DNA of 64,000 nt from Virgibacillus oceani (GCF_014638995.1 NZ_BMFR01000001.1:1-64000), one strand, 5' to 3'. Positions 1 through 9,053 are shown, counted from the stretch's first letter. Made by a program: numbers and translations. The notes: generated by a model from the sequence alone, not told the origin.

Positions 1-189
1 CACATTATCTCGGATTTTAAGCTGGATTAATTTGATATTTGATGTCTGGGATAATGTGCTGATTTACAGCAATATTACTCATAAAGATCAACTCCTTTTC
101 GTAGTACATATATATTTTCCCGTTAATTCAACATTTTAACCATGAGTGTAATTGTGAACAATCAGGGAAAAGTAATAAAAACGATAAAT

Positions 190-220
190 TTGACACAAAT
201 AGTATAGGGGGGTATAGTAT
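190..220 (+). promoter_or_regulatory. csoR-copA-copZ promoter with CsoR-type operator
   Basis: A sigma-A promoter is visible: -35 TTGACA at 190-195 and -10 TATAGT at 213-218, spacer 17. The spacer and -10 carry a G-rich near-palindrome (GTATAGGGGGGTATA at 202-216) like the GC-core operators of CsoR repressors. The repressor gene starts 31 bases downstream, so autorepression relieved by Cu(I) is the likely mode. The operator assignment is by resemblance only. Confidence 0.75.
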
Positions 221-248
221 TAATTGTAAGGCGAAAGAGGTGATGAAA

Positions 249-566
249 ATGGAAAATGAAAATATCGAGATTCAGCCAGATAGAAATCCAATCACTCCAA
301 GGACAGAAGAAGAAAGAAACAAACTGATAAATCGTTTAAAACGAATTGAAGGCCAAATCCGTGGTCTTCAAAAAATGGTTGAGGATGACCGTTATTGTGT
401 TGACGTCTTGGTTCAAATTTCCTCTGTTAATTCCGCATTAAAACAGGTAGGATTTGCTTTGTTGGAACGACATACACGAACGTGTGTATCGAGTGCTGTT
501 CAGTCTGGCGAAGGTGATGAATATATTGAAGAATTAATGAAAGTTATGAAACAGTTTTCCAAATAA
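249..566 (+). CDS. csoR: Copper-sensing transcriptional repressor CsoR
   Basis: CsoR is a cytosolic all-helical repressor that leaves DNA when it binds Cu(I). From the ATG at 249 the protein is 105 residues, and the Cu(I) triad is intact: Cys50, His75 and Cys79, the same spacing as in B. subtilis CsoR (45/70/74). The family signature RLKRIEGQIRGL is at residues 29-40. I chose ATG 249 because AGAGGTGAT lies just upstream at proper spacing; the GTG at 240 and ATG at 243 overlap that ribosome site. copA follows after 19 bases and copZ after it, so this is the classic cop operon. A G-rich operator overlaps its own promoter. Identification is firm. Confidence 0.95.
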   Translation: MENENIEIQPDRNPITPRTEEERNKLINRLKRIEGQIRGLQKMVEDDRYCVDVLVQISSVNSALKQVGFALLERHTRTCVSSAVQSGEGDEYIEELMKVMKQFSK

Positions 567-585
567 TAAGAAGGAGGTGACATAA

Positions 586-2985
586 ATGAGTGAATCGAAA
601 GATCTATCCGTTGATATTACAGGAATGACCTGTGCCTCTTGTGCGACAAGAATTGAAAAAGTACTAAATAAAATGGATGGAGTTGAAGCCAACGTTAACT
701 TGGCAATGGAGAATGCCAAGATCACTTACGATGAAGAAAAAGTGAATGCTAGTGACATTACGGGTAAAATCGAAAAAATAGGCTATGGTGTTGCAAAAGA
801 AAAAACAGAGTTTGATGTCCGAGGCATGACTTGTGCCTCTTGCGCCGGGCGAATTGAAAAGGGACTAAGCCGGATGAACGGTATTCAATCAGCCAATATA
901 AATCTTGCAACTGAATCTGGTGCAGTTGAGTATAACCCCGGTATAGTATCTCTTGATGATATCTTGGGAAAGGTTAAAAAATTGGGCTATGAAGCCGTTG
1001 TGAAAAAAGAAGGTGGAGAAGACCATCGAGATATAGAATTTAAAAAGAAGAAACGAAATTTAATCATCTCTATAATTCTGTCACTACCATTGCTATACAC
1101 CATGATTGGCCATATTCCGTGGAATCTTGGGATTCCGGTTCCTGATATTTTTATGAACCCTTGGTTTCAATTTATATTAGCAACCCCGGTTCAATTTTAT
1201 ATTGGTTGGTCGTTCTATACAGGTGCTTACCGGGCATTGCGAAATAAAAGCGCTAATATGGATGTCCTTGTTGCACTTGGAACGTCAGCAGCGTATTTTT
1301 ACAGTGTTGTGGAAGGGATTCGAGCACTTATGAACCCCGACTATGTGCCACACTTGTATTTTGAAACAAGCGCGGTTTTGATTACGTTAATTTTAGTCGG
1401 AAAATTATTTGAACATCTTGCAAAGGGTCGAACAACAGCAGCCATAAAGGAACTGTTAAATCTACAAGCGAAAGAAGCAACCGTAATTCGTGATGGAGAG
1501 GAAGTAAAGGTTCCGGTGGAAGAGGTACAAGTTGGAGACTCATTATTAGTCAAACCGGGTGAAAAGATTCCGGTTGATGGAAAAGTATTAAAAGGAAAAT
1601 CTTCCGTTGATGAGTCGATGATTACTGGTGAGTCAATTCCAACCGAAAAGACAGAGGACGATCCAGTCATCGGTTCAACGATTAATAAAAATGGAACCTT
1701 AACCATTGAAGCTGAAAAAGTAGGTAAAGACACAGCATTAGCAGGTATTATCAAAATTGTCGAAGAAGCACAGGGATCAAAGGCTCCAATCCAGCGAATG
1801 GCCGACGTTATTTCTGGTATCTTTGTTCCGATTGTCGTTGGGATTTCGGTTGTCGCGTTTCTAGCATGGTTCTTTTGGGCATCTCCCGGTAATTTACCGC
1901 AGGCACTTGAAGCAGCTATAGCTGTACTCGTCATTGCTTGCCCTTGCGCCCTTGGGTTGGCAACCCCCACTTCAATTATGGTTGCCACAGGTAAAGGTGC
2001 TGAACAAGGAGTCCTCTTTAAAGGGGGTGAATATCTAGAAGAAACGCATAAAGTAAACGCTATTCTCCTTGATAAAACAGGGACGATAACAAAAGGAAAG
2101 CCAGAAGTGACTGATTTTATTTCTTTCGCGGATAATGACAACGAAGTATTAAGCAACTTGATTTCTGCTGAAAAAGCTTCAGAGCATCCATTAGCACAAG
2201 CAATTTTCGAGTATGGAGAAGAAAATGACATTAAAGCCGAAAATGTGGACCATTTTGAAGCAATACCGGGTCATGGTATCGAAGGAACAATAAACGGAAA
2301 GAAAGTTTACGTTGGTACAAGAAAATTAATGAAACGAGAAAATATTAGCTATGAATCACATGAAGAACAATTAACACAACTAGAAGAAGCAGGCAAAACA
2401 GCCATGTTAATAGCAATTAATGGAGTACTTTCCGGTATTGTTGCTGTTGCTGATACGGTTAAACAATCATCAAAAGAAGCTATACAGGAACTGCAATCAC
2501 TTGGTATTGAGGTTTATATGATTACCGGTGATAATGAACGAACAGCAAATGCTATTGCAAGCCAAGTCGAAATAAAAAATGTTTTTGCAGAAGTATTGCC
2601 AGAAGATAAAGCAAATAAAGTGAAACAGTTACAAGAGGATGGAAAACAAGTTGCGATGGTTGGCGATGGTATCAATGATGCACCTGCATTAGCATTAGCA
2701 GACATCGGAATTGCAATTGGTACTGGTACGGATGTTGCCATTGAAACGGCAGATATTACGCTTGTTGGTGGCGATTTAAAACATCTTCCACAAGCAGTTA
2801 ATTTAAGCCGAAAGACAATGAAAAACATTCGGCAAAATCTCTTCTGGGCGCTTGCATACAATTCTGCTGGAATCCCGATTGCCGCATTAGGATTCCTTGC
2901 ACCGTGGGTTGCAGGTGCCGCAATGGCGTTTAGTTCTGTATCTGTTGTATCTAATTCGCTTCGACTAAAACGAGTCAAACTATAA
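586..2985 (+). CDS. copA: Cu(I)-exporting P1B-type ATPase CopA
   Basis: CopA pumps Cu(I) out of the cytosol at the expense of ATP. The 799-residue protein has two N-terminal heavy-metal-binding domains, each with GMTCASC (near residues 13-19 and 81-87), then the P1B membrane core. Visible motifs are TGES in the actuator domain, CPCALG in the membrane metal site, DKTGT around the phosphorylated aspartate, SEHPLA in the nucleotide domain, and GDGIND in the hinge. The CPC motif marks subgroup IB-1 (Cu+/Ag+). AAGGAGGTGA at 571-580 precedes the ATG. It sits between csoR and copZ in one operon. A second copper ATPase of the CPH type is at 46.3 kb. Confidence 0.97.
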   Translation: MSESKDLSVDITGMTCASCATRIEKVLNKMDGVEANVNLAMENAKITYDEEKVNASDITGKIEKIGYGVAKEKTEFDVRGMTCASCAGRIEKGLSRMNGIQSANINLATESGAVEYNPGIVSLDDILGKVKKLGYEAVVKKEGGEDHRDIEFKKKKRNLIISIILSLPLLYTMIGHIPWNLGIPVPDIFMNPWFQFILATPVQFYIGWSFYTGAYRALRNKSANMDVLVALGTSAAYFYSVVEGIRALMNPDYVPHLYFETSAVLITLILVGKLFEHLAKGRTTAAIKELLNLQAKEATVIRDGEEVKVPVEEVQVGDSLLVKPGEKIPVDGKVLKGKSSVDESMITGESIPTEKTEDDPVIGSTINKNGTLTIEAEKVGKDTALAGIIKIVEEAQGSKAPIQRMADVISGIFVPIVVGISVVAFLAWFFWASPGNLPQALEAAIAVLVIACPCALGLATPTSIMVATGKGAEQGVLFKGGEYLEETHKVNAILLDKTGTITKGKPEVTDFISFADNDNEVLSNLISAEKASEHPLAQAIFEYGEENDIKAENVDHFEAIPGHGIEGTINGKKVYVGTRKLMKRENISYESHEEQLTQLEEAGKTAMLIAINGVLSGIVAVADTVKQSSKEAIQELQSLGIEVYMITGDNERTANAIASQVEIKNVFAEVLPEDKANKVKQLQEDGKQVAMVGDGINDAPALALADIGIAIGTGTDVAIETADITLVGGDLKHLPQAVNLSRKTMKNIRQNLFWALAYNSAGIPIAALGFLAPWVAGAAMAFSSVSVVSNSLRLKRVKL

Positions 2986-3014
2986 TTTGATTTAAATTGA
3001 AAGGAGAATGAGTG

Positions 3015-3221
3015 ATGGAAAAATTGACACTTGATATTAAAGGGATGACTTGTGATCATTGTAAAGCAGCTGTTACAGGTGCATTAGAAGAATTAAACGG
3101 TGTAGCTTCTGTTGAAGTCAAGCTGGATAAAGGAACCGCAGATGTCACCTATGATGAGGCTAAAGTTTCAGTAGATCAAATGAAAGAAACTGTAGAAGAC
3201 CAAGGATATGATGTAAACTAA
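3015..3221 (+). CDS. copZ: Copper chaperone CopZ
   Basis: CopZ is a soluble 68-residue ferredoxin-fold copper chaperone that delivers Cu(I) to CopA and CsoR. The single HMA domain fills the protein, with the metal motif GMTCDHC near residues 10-16. The ATG at 3015 has AAGGAG 8 bases upstream; the GTG at 3012 is less well placed. It is the last gene of the csoR-copA-copZ operon and is followed by a strong terminator. A shorter divergent homologue with MTCGLC lies at 62.45 kb. Confidence 0.95.
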   Translation: MEKLTLDIKGMTCDHCKAAVTGALEELNGVASVEVKLDKGTADVTYDEAKVSVDQMKETVEDQGYDVN

Positions 3222-3244
3222 TAGTCAGTTACTTATTTTTACTA

Positions 3245-3284
3245 AAAAGCCGGTTTCCCTTATTTTTGAAGGAAACCGGCTTTT
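3245..3284 (+). terminator. Terminator of the cop operon
   Basis: AAAAAGCCGGTTTCC and GGAAACCGGCTTTT form a long near-perfect stem with flanking A and T runs. It can act in both directions and separates cop from mer. Confidence 0.9.
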
Positions 3285-3330
3285 CTTATGAATTTTAGAG
3301 AAATTATTAAAAACAATATGGTAAATAATC

Positions 3331-3362
3331 TTGACCTTTTACTATGGTACAGGGTTTATAAT
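3331..3362 (+). promoter_or_regulatory. mer promoter with MerR operator
   Basis: The -35 TTGACC (3331-3336) and -10 TATAAT (3357-3362) are 20 bases apart, the overlong spacer typical of MerR-activated promoters. Within it lies the dyad ACCTTTTAC-TATG-GTACAGGGT (3334-3355; 7 of 9 arm positions pair), centred between the boxes. This fits DNA untwisting by Hg-MerR. Confidence 0.85.
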
Positions 3363-3380
3363 TTTGTCTGAGGTGATTAG

Positions 3381-3779
3381 ATGAGTTATCGAATTAGTGA
3401 ACTTGCTGCTAAATGCGGAGTAAACAAAGAAACAATCCGATATTATGAACGGAAGCATTTAATTCAGGAGCCAAACCGAACTAAAGCTGGTTACCGGATA
3501 TATTCAGATGATGTCGTTAAACGTGTAAGATTTATTAAACGTATGCAGGATCTAGGTTTTTTATTGCAAGAAGTTGATAAATTACTTGGGGTTGTAGATA
3601 AGGATGATAACCGATGCCAAGATATGTTTAAATTTGTATCGAAAAAAGAGAGGGAAGTCCAACAGCAAATTCAAGATTTAAAACGAGTTGAACAAATGTT
3701 GAATGACTTAAAGGAACGTTGTCCAGATGAGAAAACGTTACATGAATGTCCCATTATAGAAACGCTGTTTGACGAATAA
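3381..3779 (+). CDS. merR: Mercury-responsive regulator MerR
   Basis: This 132-residue MerR-family regulator has an N-terminal winged helix (YRISELAAKCGVNKETIRYY), a coiled-coil dimer helix (about residues 85-112) and three cysteines at 79, 114 and 123. These are exactly the Hg(II)-binding positions described for the Bacillus RC607 MerR, so mercury is the likely inducer rather than copper. AGGTGAT lies at the right distance from the ATG. Its promoter has the 20-base spacer and dyad expected for MerR control, and merR is transcribed with merT and merA rather than divergently, as in Gram-positive mer operons. Confidence 0.93.
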   Translation: MSYRISELAAKCGVNKETIRYYERKHLIQEPNRTKAGYRIYSDDVVKRVRFIKRMQDLGFLLQEVDKLLGVVDKDDNRCQDMFKFVSKKEREVQQQIQDLKRVEQMLNDLKERCPDEKTLHECPIIETLFDE

Positions 3780-3811
3780 CGAAAAAGGTGACTTTGGTAG
3801 GTGATAAAGGA

Positions 3812-4099
3812 ATGATAGAGAAAGTTTCGCAGTTGGCAACGATATTCTCTGGCTTTGTTGCAACGGCTTGTTGTGTAGGCCCTTTGATTTTAGTTCCTTT
3901 AGGATTAACAGGGTTGGCTGGAGGGTTAGCTTTTTATGCGACAAAATATCAAACGTTGTTAATAATAGTTACGTTTGTCTTACTAGCATATTCATTTTAT
4001 TTGGTTTACAGGAGGAAGTGCAGGAAAAAAAGTTCGATTATTGGATTATGGATTACAACCGTTTTAGTATTTGGAATGTTTATTTATACGTTAATGTAG
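3812..4099 (+). CDS. merT: Mercuric ion transporter, MerT-like
   Basis: A 95-residue inner-membrane protein with about three hydrophobic helices. The vicinal pair Cys20-Cys21 lies in the first helix (ATACCVGPL), the hallmark of MerT, which passes Hg(II) inward to MerA. I chose ATG 3812, preceded by AGGTGAT at about six bases; an in-frame GTG at 3788 would add eight residues. It lies between merR and merA. There is no separate MerP, so uptake would be by MerT alone, possibly helped by the HMA domain of MerA. It is shorter than proteobacterial MerT (about 116). Confidence 0.8.
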   Translation: MIEKVSQLATIFSGFVATACCVGPLILVPLGLTGLAGGLAFYATKYQTLLIIVTFVLLAYSFYLVYRRKCRKKSSIIGLWITTVLVFGMFIYTLM

Positions 4100-4203
4100 C
4101 ATGGTATTGATAATTATTATTATTGCTCTTTCTGCGTGTAGTAAATGAAATGGGTTACAAACTACTATTAGTGATCCGTGATTTGAAAGTGGAGGTTATA
4201 CAC

Positions 4204-5844
4204 ATGAAAAAATATCAAATCAACATTCAAGGGATGACGTGTACAGGCTGCGAAGAACATGTGGCGGTAGTTCTTGAAAATATGGGTGCAACAAACATTA
4301 AAGCTAGTTTCTGGAAAGGAGAGGCAATATTTGAATTACCCGAAGATATAGACGTTGAAAACGCAAAAAAAGCTATTGATGAAGCAACATATCAACCAGG
4401 TGAAATAGAAGAAGTTACATCACAAGAAGACGCAGTTTTAGGTGAGGATAGGGATTATGATTTACTAATCATCGGTTCCGGTGGAACGGCCTTTTCTGCT
4501 GCCATTAAAGCAATAGGATATGGAGCAAAAGTCGGGATGATTGAGCGTGAAACGGTTGGTGGTACTTGTGTAAATATCGGCTGTGTTCCATCGAAAACGC
4601 TTCTTCGTGCAGGGGAAATCAATCAGCAAGCGAACGTCAATCCATTTGTAGGGTTATGGACCTCTGCTGGATCAGTGGAATTGGCCCCTTTAGTGAAGCA
4701 GAAAAATGAATTGGTCAGTGAACTTCGCAATCAAAAATATGTTCGGTTAATTGATGAATATGGTTTTGATTTAATCGAGGGTGAAGCTAAATTTATTGAT
4801 GAAAATACGGTTGAAGTCAATGGGAAACAACTGACTTCCAAACGTTATTTAATTGCAACAGGTGCTTCTCCATCTTTACCGACAATTCCAGGACTTAGGG
4901 ATGTTGAATATTTAACAAGTACCACGATACTTGAATTGAAAAAGGTGCCAAAGCGCCTAACCGTTATTGGCTCCGGATATATTGGAATGGAATTAGGACA
5001 GCTTTTTCATCATTTAGGTTCAGAAGTTACGCTTATGCAAAGAAGTGAGTGTCTCTTAAAAGAATATGATCCAGAGATTTCGAAAGCGGTGGGACAAGCG
5101 TTACTGGAACAAGGCATAAATCTCGTAAAGGGAGCAACTTTTGAACGTGTGGAACAAGAAGGAGAAATAAAAAAGGTTCATGTCTCAGTTGATGGAAAAC
5201 AAAAAGTAATCGAGTCAGACCAGCTTCTTGTTGCAACAGGCAGAGAACCAAACACGGATAGTTTGGATTTAAGTGCAGCGGGTGTTGAAGTTGGACCGCA
5301 AAAAGAAATAATCATAAACGATTATGCCCAAACAAATAATGAAAAAATTTATGCGGCAGGAGATGTGACACTTGGACCGCAGTTTGTATATGTGGCAGCG
5401 TATGAAGGTGGAATTGCCGCAGATAACGTGATTGGCGGGCTTAATCGTAAGATAGATCTCTCGGTTGTTCCAGGTGTTACGTTCACCAATCCTGCAGTAG
5501 CAACGGTTGGATTAACAGAAGAGCAAGCAAAAGAAGCAGGATTTGAGGTCAAAACATCTGTGGTGCCTTTAGATGCTGTTCCAAGAGCAATTGTCAACCA
5601 CGAAACCACAGGTGTATTTAAAATAGTGGCAGATGCAAAAACACTAAAGGTACTAGGGGTCCATGTGGTTGCAGAAAATGCTGGAGAAGTAATTTACGCG
5701 GCAACATTGGTGGTCAAATTTGGCTTAACGGTTGAAGATTTACGTGAGAGCCTCGCACCATATTTAACGATGGCTGAAGGGTTGAAACTGGCTGCTCTTG
5801 CGTTTGATAAAGATGTGTCTCAATTATCTTGTTGTGCGGGTTAG
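4204..5844 (+). CDS. merA: Mercuric reductase MerA with one N-terminal HMA domain
   Basis: MerA is an FAD enzyme that reduces Hg(II) to volatile Hg(0) with NADPH. From ATG 4204 it has 546 residues: an HMA domain (GMTCTGC, Cys13/Cys16), an FAD-binding motif ([10 protein letters not shown]), the redox-active disulfide in [13 protein letters not shown] (Cys122/Cys127), NAD(P)-binding and dimer domains, and the C-terminal vicinal cysteines (Cys543-Cys544) that hand Hg(II) to the active site. The start has GGAGG at 4191-4195; the upstream in-frame ATG lacks one. The RC607 enzyme has two HMA repeats and 631 residues, so this is the single-HMA form. No merB is nearby, so organomercurial resistance is not indicated. 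Confidence 0.97.
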   Translation: MKKYQINIQGMTCTGCEEHVAVVLENMGATNIKASFWKGEAIFELPEDIDVENAKKAIDEATYQPGEIEEVTSQEDAVLGEDRDYDLLIIGSGGTAFSAAIKAIGYGAKVGMIERETVGGTCVNIGCVPSKTLLRAGEINQQANVNPFVGLWTSAGSVELAPLVKQKNELVSELRNQKYVRLIDEYGFDLIEGEAKFIDENTVEVNGKQLTSKRYLIATGASPSLPTIPGLRDVEYLTSTTILELKKVPKRLTVIGSGYIGMELGQLFHHLGSEVTLMQRSECLLKEYDPEISKAVGQALLEQGINLVKGATFERVEQEGEIKKVHVSVDGKQKVIESDQLLVATGREPNTDSLDLSAAGVEVGPQKEIIINDYAQTNNEKIYAAGDVTLGPQFVYVAAYEGGIAADNVIGGLNRKIDLSVVPGVTFTNPAVATVGLTEEQAKEAGFEVKTSVVPLDAVPRAIVNHETTGVFKIVADAKTLKVLGVHVVAENAGEVIYAATLVVKFGLTVEDLRESLAPYLTMAEGLKLAALAFDKDVSQLSCCAG

Positions 5845-5877
5845 CCAAATGCGGTAGTTAACAACTACCGCATTTGG
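5845..5877 (+). terminator. Terminator after merA
   Basis: CCAAATGCGGTAGTT and AACTACCGCATTTGG form a 15-base perfect stem with a short loop, followed by TTT. It closes the mer operon and could also serve the converging gene. Confidence 0.88.
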
Positions 5878-5914
5878 TTTAATTGTCATTTATCTCTTCG
5901 TCATTTTAATTCTA

Positions 5915-6436
5915 TCAAAATATAGGCTCAAATCGATTCAATAGAATGAAAATCAATCCAAATATCAGGACTAAAATAAGGGGGTTATGTAATAAAGATT
6001 TTTCACTTCTTTCGACATGATTATGAATGATATTCATGACAATTAAAATAGTCGCAACAAATACAACAAAGATTATTTTTGTAACTGCATCACGATACTC
6101 TACCCTTATCATTTCTCCTAGCATTGCTCCCATCAATCCACCCATAATTCCAGAAAGATAACCGTCTAGTACTGCCATTAGACTAATAGGCATTCCAGAC
6201 AAAAAACCAGTTACCATACCAACAATCATTCCTGATATTGTAGAAATGAATAAATTGCCCGAAAACACAATCCCAAGTATTACTCCGAAAATTAAACCAG
6301 CACTCATTCCCATTGTCATTGCAATCATCATACCAGTCATGCAAGGGATACTTTTTCTGTTGTAAACAGTTTTGGTAATGACGATAAATGATGAAATAAA
6401 TACCACTAAAAGGATAAAAAATAATGCAGGCTGCAA
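5915..6436 (-). CDS. Polytopic membrane protein, stand-alone paralogue of the cupredoxin fusion at 54 kb
   Basis: A 173-residue protein made of about five hydrophobic segments. It is glycine- and methionine-rich (MTGMMIAM, MGGLMGAMLG). It is clearly paralogous to the first two thirds of the protein at 54003-54899: both share IPCMTGMMIAM, GMPISLMAVLDG or GLPISLMAVLDG, and GAMLG. Here there is no cupredoxin domain. The start is TTG with GGGGGA upstream. I do not know a function. The Met-rich helices and copper neighbours suggest a role in membrane copper handling, but that is inference. It converges on merA. Confidence 0.8.
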   Translation of the reverse strand: MQPALFFILLVVFISSFIVITKTVYNRKSIPCMTGMMIAMTMGMSAGLIFGVILGIVFSGNLFISTISGMIVGMVTGFLSGMPISLMAVLDGYLSGIMGGLMGAMLGEMIRVEYRDAVTKIIFVVFVATILIVMNIIHNHVERSEKSLLHNPLILVLIFGLIFILLNRFEPIF

Positions 6437-6542
6437 TTTTATTCCCCCTAGGACTTGTCCTTATATTCCACTATATGATCCGTAGTTAACTTTAATACAA
6501 ATTCTAAGGTTGAAAATGGAAAAGAATCCAACCTCATATTTA

Positions 6543-6574
6543 TTCACAAAAACTACACATTTATTGACTAAACT
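6543..6574 (+). promoter_or_regulatory. Shared-motif promoter (site d) for the thioredoxin-like/RnfD-like pair
   Basis: TTCACA (6543-6548), N3, ACTACA (6552-6557), N11, TAAACT (6569-6574). It belongs to the recurrent family described in the findings and lies 62 bases before the ATG. Confidence 0.6.
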
Positions 6575-6636
6575 AGTTTAGAGAAAGTAAGTAGGTAAAA
6601 AATCCTACCAATAATATGTAAGAAAGGAATCAGAAT

Positions 6637-7251
6637 ATGAAACAAAAGAAGAAGCAACGAAATAATAAACCGAAAATTCATAATAAGGGATGGATTTTCG
6701 GATTGTCAGGTATTGTCGGCTTGGTAGTAATTTTAGTTGTATTGACAACTTTTCAACAGAAGCAAACCTCCAATGTTAACAAAACAGATCTTTCGGTGGG
6801 TTCTTTGGCACCAGAATTTACGTTGCAATCAACAGAGGGCTATATTTCTTTGGCTGACTATAGAGGGAAAAATGTTGTGCTTTTTTTCTATGAAGGCAAT
6901 GGCTGTCAAGCTTGTATCGATCAGTTAGACGAGCTGAACAAAAAAGTTGGAGAATACGCTGAACATAATACAGAAATATTGGCGATTACTACAGATCCAG
7001 TTTCCATGTCTAAACAAATGGTACAAAAAAATAATATTCAGATACCAGTTTTGTACGATCCGAATCAAAAAGTAGGCAAACCATATGGGGTGACGGATGT
7101 ACCGGGTGGTATGGATATGGGACCAGTAGACACGCATTCCATCTTTATTATTGATAAAAATGGAATTGTTCGGTGGTATGAAATCTCACCACAGGAAATG
7201 TATGTTCCTATGGAAACAGTTGAAAAGGAGCTGCAAAAAATATGGGAATAA
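6637..7251 (+). CDS. Membrane-anchored redoxin (AhpC/TSA-like)
   Basis: A 204-residue protein with a basic N-terminus, one transmembrane helix (about residues 18-38) and an extracytoplasmic thioredoxin fold of the AhpC/TSA/redoxin type. The active-site region reads YEGNGCQAC, so there is a CxxC pair (Cys-Gln-Ala-Cys) where redoxins have their catalytic cysteine. It would reduce or oxidise thiols, or peroxides, outside the membrane. The ATG has AGAAAGGA upstream. The next gene overlaps its last ten bases, so the two are translationally coupled and probably work together. A recurrent-motif promoter drives the pair. Confidence 0.8.
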   Translation: MKQKKKQRNNKPKIHNKGWIFGLSGIVGLVVILVVLTTFQQKQTSNVNKTDLSVGSLAPEFTLQSTEGYISLADYRGKNVVLFFYEGNGCQACIDQLDELNKKVGEYAEHNTEILAITTDPVSMSKQMVQKNNIQIPVLYDPNQKVGKPYGVTDVPGGMDMGPVDTHSIFIIDKNGIVRWYEISPQEMYVPMETVEKELQKIWE

Positions 7252-8042
7252 TTCGCGATCCTCGAATCATGCAAATTATGCTCCTTAGCATATACGCAAT
7301 CATTGGTGGAGGGTTGTTACAGTTTTCTATAGCCTTGTGGCAAATTATTGCAACATTAGGTGTTTGCATACTATTGGAATTAGGGTTTCTATACTGGAAA
7401 AAGGGTACTATCTCATGGCCATACAGTTCTATTATAACTGGGTTAGGAATTTTGTTAGCTTTACGGGCTGAAGCAACAATACCTTTTGTTATAGCGGCAA
7501 TGATAGCAATCAGTTTAAAGCATTTGGTTCGATATCGTGGGAACCATATTTTTAACCCTTCCAATAGCGGGATAGCAGCGGTTTCTCTACTACTTCCGGC
7601 AACTGCTACTGATCCGCTGCAATGGGGGTATTATATATGGATTCTAGGTTTGATGTCCTTGGGTGGGCTTTATTTGGTGTATAAAGTACATCGCTTGCCG
7701 TTAGTATTTTCCTTTTTTAGTGGATTTGTAGGGATACAGTTTTTAAGACAATTGATATGGCCTAACTTATGGAATACGCATTTTAGTACCTTTATGTGGG
7801 GAAGTTTGTTTATTTTTACATTCAATATGATAACCGATCCAAAAACCTCACCTAAAGAGACAAAAAGTCAAATAATATTTGGTATTACTATTGCATTATT
7901 GGCCCAGATTTTGATACACATGAATATTCATAATGCCGTGTTTATCAGTTTAGCAATCGTTTGTTTAGGGCGCTTTCTTTGGACTTGGGCAGGTGATCAT
8001 GGATTATTTAAAAGAAAATATTCTTCTATTAATGTAAAGTGA
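7242..8042 (+). CDS. RnfD/NqrB-like membrane protein (orphan)
   Basis: A 266-residue integral membrane protein with about eight to ten helices. Segments SSIITGLGILL, FNPSNSGIAAVSLLLP and MITDPKTSP match the conserved loops of the RnfD/NqrB family, the flavin-carrying membrane subunits of Rnf and Na+-NQR complexes. No other Rnf/Nqr subunit is in the window, so it is not part of a full complex here. Its start overlaps the end of the redoxin gene by ten bases. A plausible but unproven job is moving electrons across the membrane to the partner redoxin. Whether the covalent FMN site is kept cannot be decided by eye. Confidence 0.7.
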   Translation: MGIIRDPRIMQIMLLSIYAIIGGGLLQFSIALWQIIATLGVCILLELGFLYWKKGTISWPYSSIITGLGILLALRAEATIPFVIAAMIAISLKHLVRYRGNHIFNPSNSGIAAVSLLLPATATDPLQWGYYIWILGLMSLGGLYLVYKVHRLPLVFSFFSGFVGIQFLRQLIWPNLWNTHFSTFMWGSLFIFTFNMITDPKTSPKETKSQIIFGITIALLAQILIHMNIHNAVFISLAIVCLGRFLWTWAGDHGLFKRKYSSINVK

Positions 8043-8059
8043 ATAAATTTATTTGATTC

Positions 8060-8091
8060 TTCAACGTTTCTACACAATTGTCGTTCATAAT
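8060..8091 (+). promoter_or_regulatory. Shared-motif promoter (site a)
   Basis: TTCAAC (8060-8065), N3, TCTACA (8069-8074), N11, CATAAT (8086-8091), just before the 8117 gene. The first hexamer is one of the weaker copies. Confidence 0.55.
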
Positions 8092-8116
8092 AATTTTATA
8101 AACAAATGGAGGTGGA

Positions 8117-8407
8117 ATGATGAACTGGGAACTTCTTATATTGTTAGCTTGCCCCCTTATGATGTTGTTCTGTATGAAAGGCATGTTTGGTGGGAATAAG
8201 AACAAGGATTTAAAGGAAGACAGTAATAATAATCAGTTACAGTCTTCCCAACAGGATGAACTGCAGTCTGTCCAATTAAAGATGGTGGATTTAATGGAAC
8301 AGAATCATCAGCTGATGGAAGAAGTTAAGGCTTTGAAAGCATCAGAATCAAAAGAATCTAATGTTGTTCACTTTGAAGAAAATCAGGGCAAGCAGGAAGC
8401 ATTATAG
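8117..8407 (+). CDS. Small single-pass membrane protein with coiled-coil tail
   Basis: A 96-residue protein: a short hydrophobic N-terminal anchor rich in Met/Cys (LLACPLMMLFCMKGMFGG), then a hydrophilic tail with a probable coiled coil (about residues 48-76). GGAGG sits 4-8 bases before the tandem ATG codons. It resembles small DUF2933-type proteins found beside copper and mercury genes, but I cannot name the family with certainty. It has its own copy of the recurrent promoter. The cysteine and methionines at the membrane face may bind metal; this is inference. Confidence 0.7.
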   Translation: MMNWELLILLACPLMMLFCMKGMFGGNKNKDLKEDSNNNQLQSSQQDELQSVQLKMVDLMEQNHQLMEEVKALKASESKESNVVHFEENQGKQEAL

Positions 8408-8505
8408 ATAAACATACGGGGCATATGGTCTTCTAAATATTAAGGTATAAAAGTCATATTACAAGTTTTTCGTGAAAATACCTGGAGAAAATTTCTTTTA
8501 CTATC

Positions 8506-8537
8506 TTCATGATTTCTACAAATTTGTTAGATATATT
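8506..8537 (+). promoter_or_regulatory. Shared-motif promoter (site b)
   Basis: TTCATG (8506-8511), N3, TCTACA (8515-8520), N11, TATATT (8532-8537), directly upstream of the 50-residue Cys peptide gene. Confidence 0.6.
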
Positions 8538-8568
8538 AGTTTTACAATGAAGAAGGAGGTGATTTCTC

Positions 8569-8721
8569 ATGAGTTGTTGTGGAGGTTCTTCTAAAAAAGA
8601 CAAGAAAAAAGACAGTATTACTCAACAGACCCCTCTTGATCAATTGAAGCTAAGACTGGTAAATGGAGAAATAGATATGGATCAATATTTAAAAACAAAG
8701 GAAGTAATTGAACAGCCTTAG
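8569..8721 (+). CDS. Small protein with N-terminal MSCCGG motif
   Basis: A 50-residue protein with a strong ribosome site (AAGGAGGTGA) before its ATG. It starts MSCCGGSS, continues with a lysine-rich stretch, and ends in a short SHOCT-like helix pair (DQLKLRLVNGEIDMDQYLK). The vicinal cysteines at the N-terminus could bind Cu or Hg. Its reality is supported by its own promoter motif, its terminator and a decayed second copy at 21651 that still aligns across most of the length. No function is known to me. Confidence 0.75.
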   Translation: MSCCGGSSKKDKKKDSITQQTPLDQLKLRLVNGEIDMDQYLKTKEVIEQP

Positions 8722-8727
8722 TTTTCT

Positions 8728-8750
8728 GCCCAGCTATTATTAGCTGGGCC
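8728..8750 (+). terminator. Terminator after the MSCCGG gene
   Basis: GCCCAGCTA and TAGCTGGGC form a nine-base stem with a short loop. A decayed copy follows the relic at 21.8 kb. Confidence 0.75.
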
Positions 8751-8816
8751 TATTTCAACTAGAATATTGATTAATCTAAGATGAGCTGTATGAGTATAGA
8801 TAAGGAGTTGATTATT

Positions 8817-9053
8817 ATGATATGTGATGGAATGGGATGGCCCATGATGATTGGCGGTGGGGTGTTTATGTTGTTGTTTTGGGGATTAATTATTTGGTTA
8901 GTGATTTATTTAATTCGGAAACTTTCCCGAAACAATACAACAAACAACCCGGATAAGGCCGTAGAATTATTAAGACAGCGTTATTCAAGAGGGGAAATCA
9001 GTACAGAGGAATATAGAGAACGTTTGTATGAGTTGACGGATAAAACTAATTAA
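8817..9053 (+). CDS. SHOCT-domain small membrane protein
   Basis: A 78-residue protein: one transmembrane helix (about residues 8-34, Met/Gly-rich at its start) and a C-terminal SHOCT domain (AVELLRQRYSRGEISTEEY). I chose ATG 8817, nine bases after AAGGAG; the ATG at 8781 is in frame but has no ribosome site. A close paralogue is at 17418. SHOCT helices are oligomerisation modules often found at the end of small membrane proteins. The specific role is unknown; both copies sit among copper-related genes. Confidence 0.8.
   Translation: MICDGMGWPMMIGGGVFMLLFWGLIIWLVIYLIRKLSRNNTTNNPDKAVELLRQRYSRGEISTEEYRERLYELTDKTN

Noticed and set aside
1..58. Inverted repeat CACATTATC / GATAATGTG at the window start
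   Set aside because: Nine bases across a 40-base loop in AT-rich DNA; the left side is cut by the window edge, so no claim is safe.
1341..2231. Long open frame opposite copA
   Set aside because: It is a shadow of copA codons; composition is Ser/Thr/Pro-rich as expected for antisense frames.
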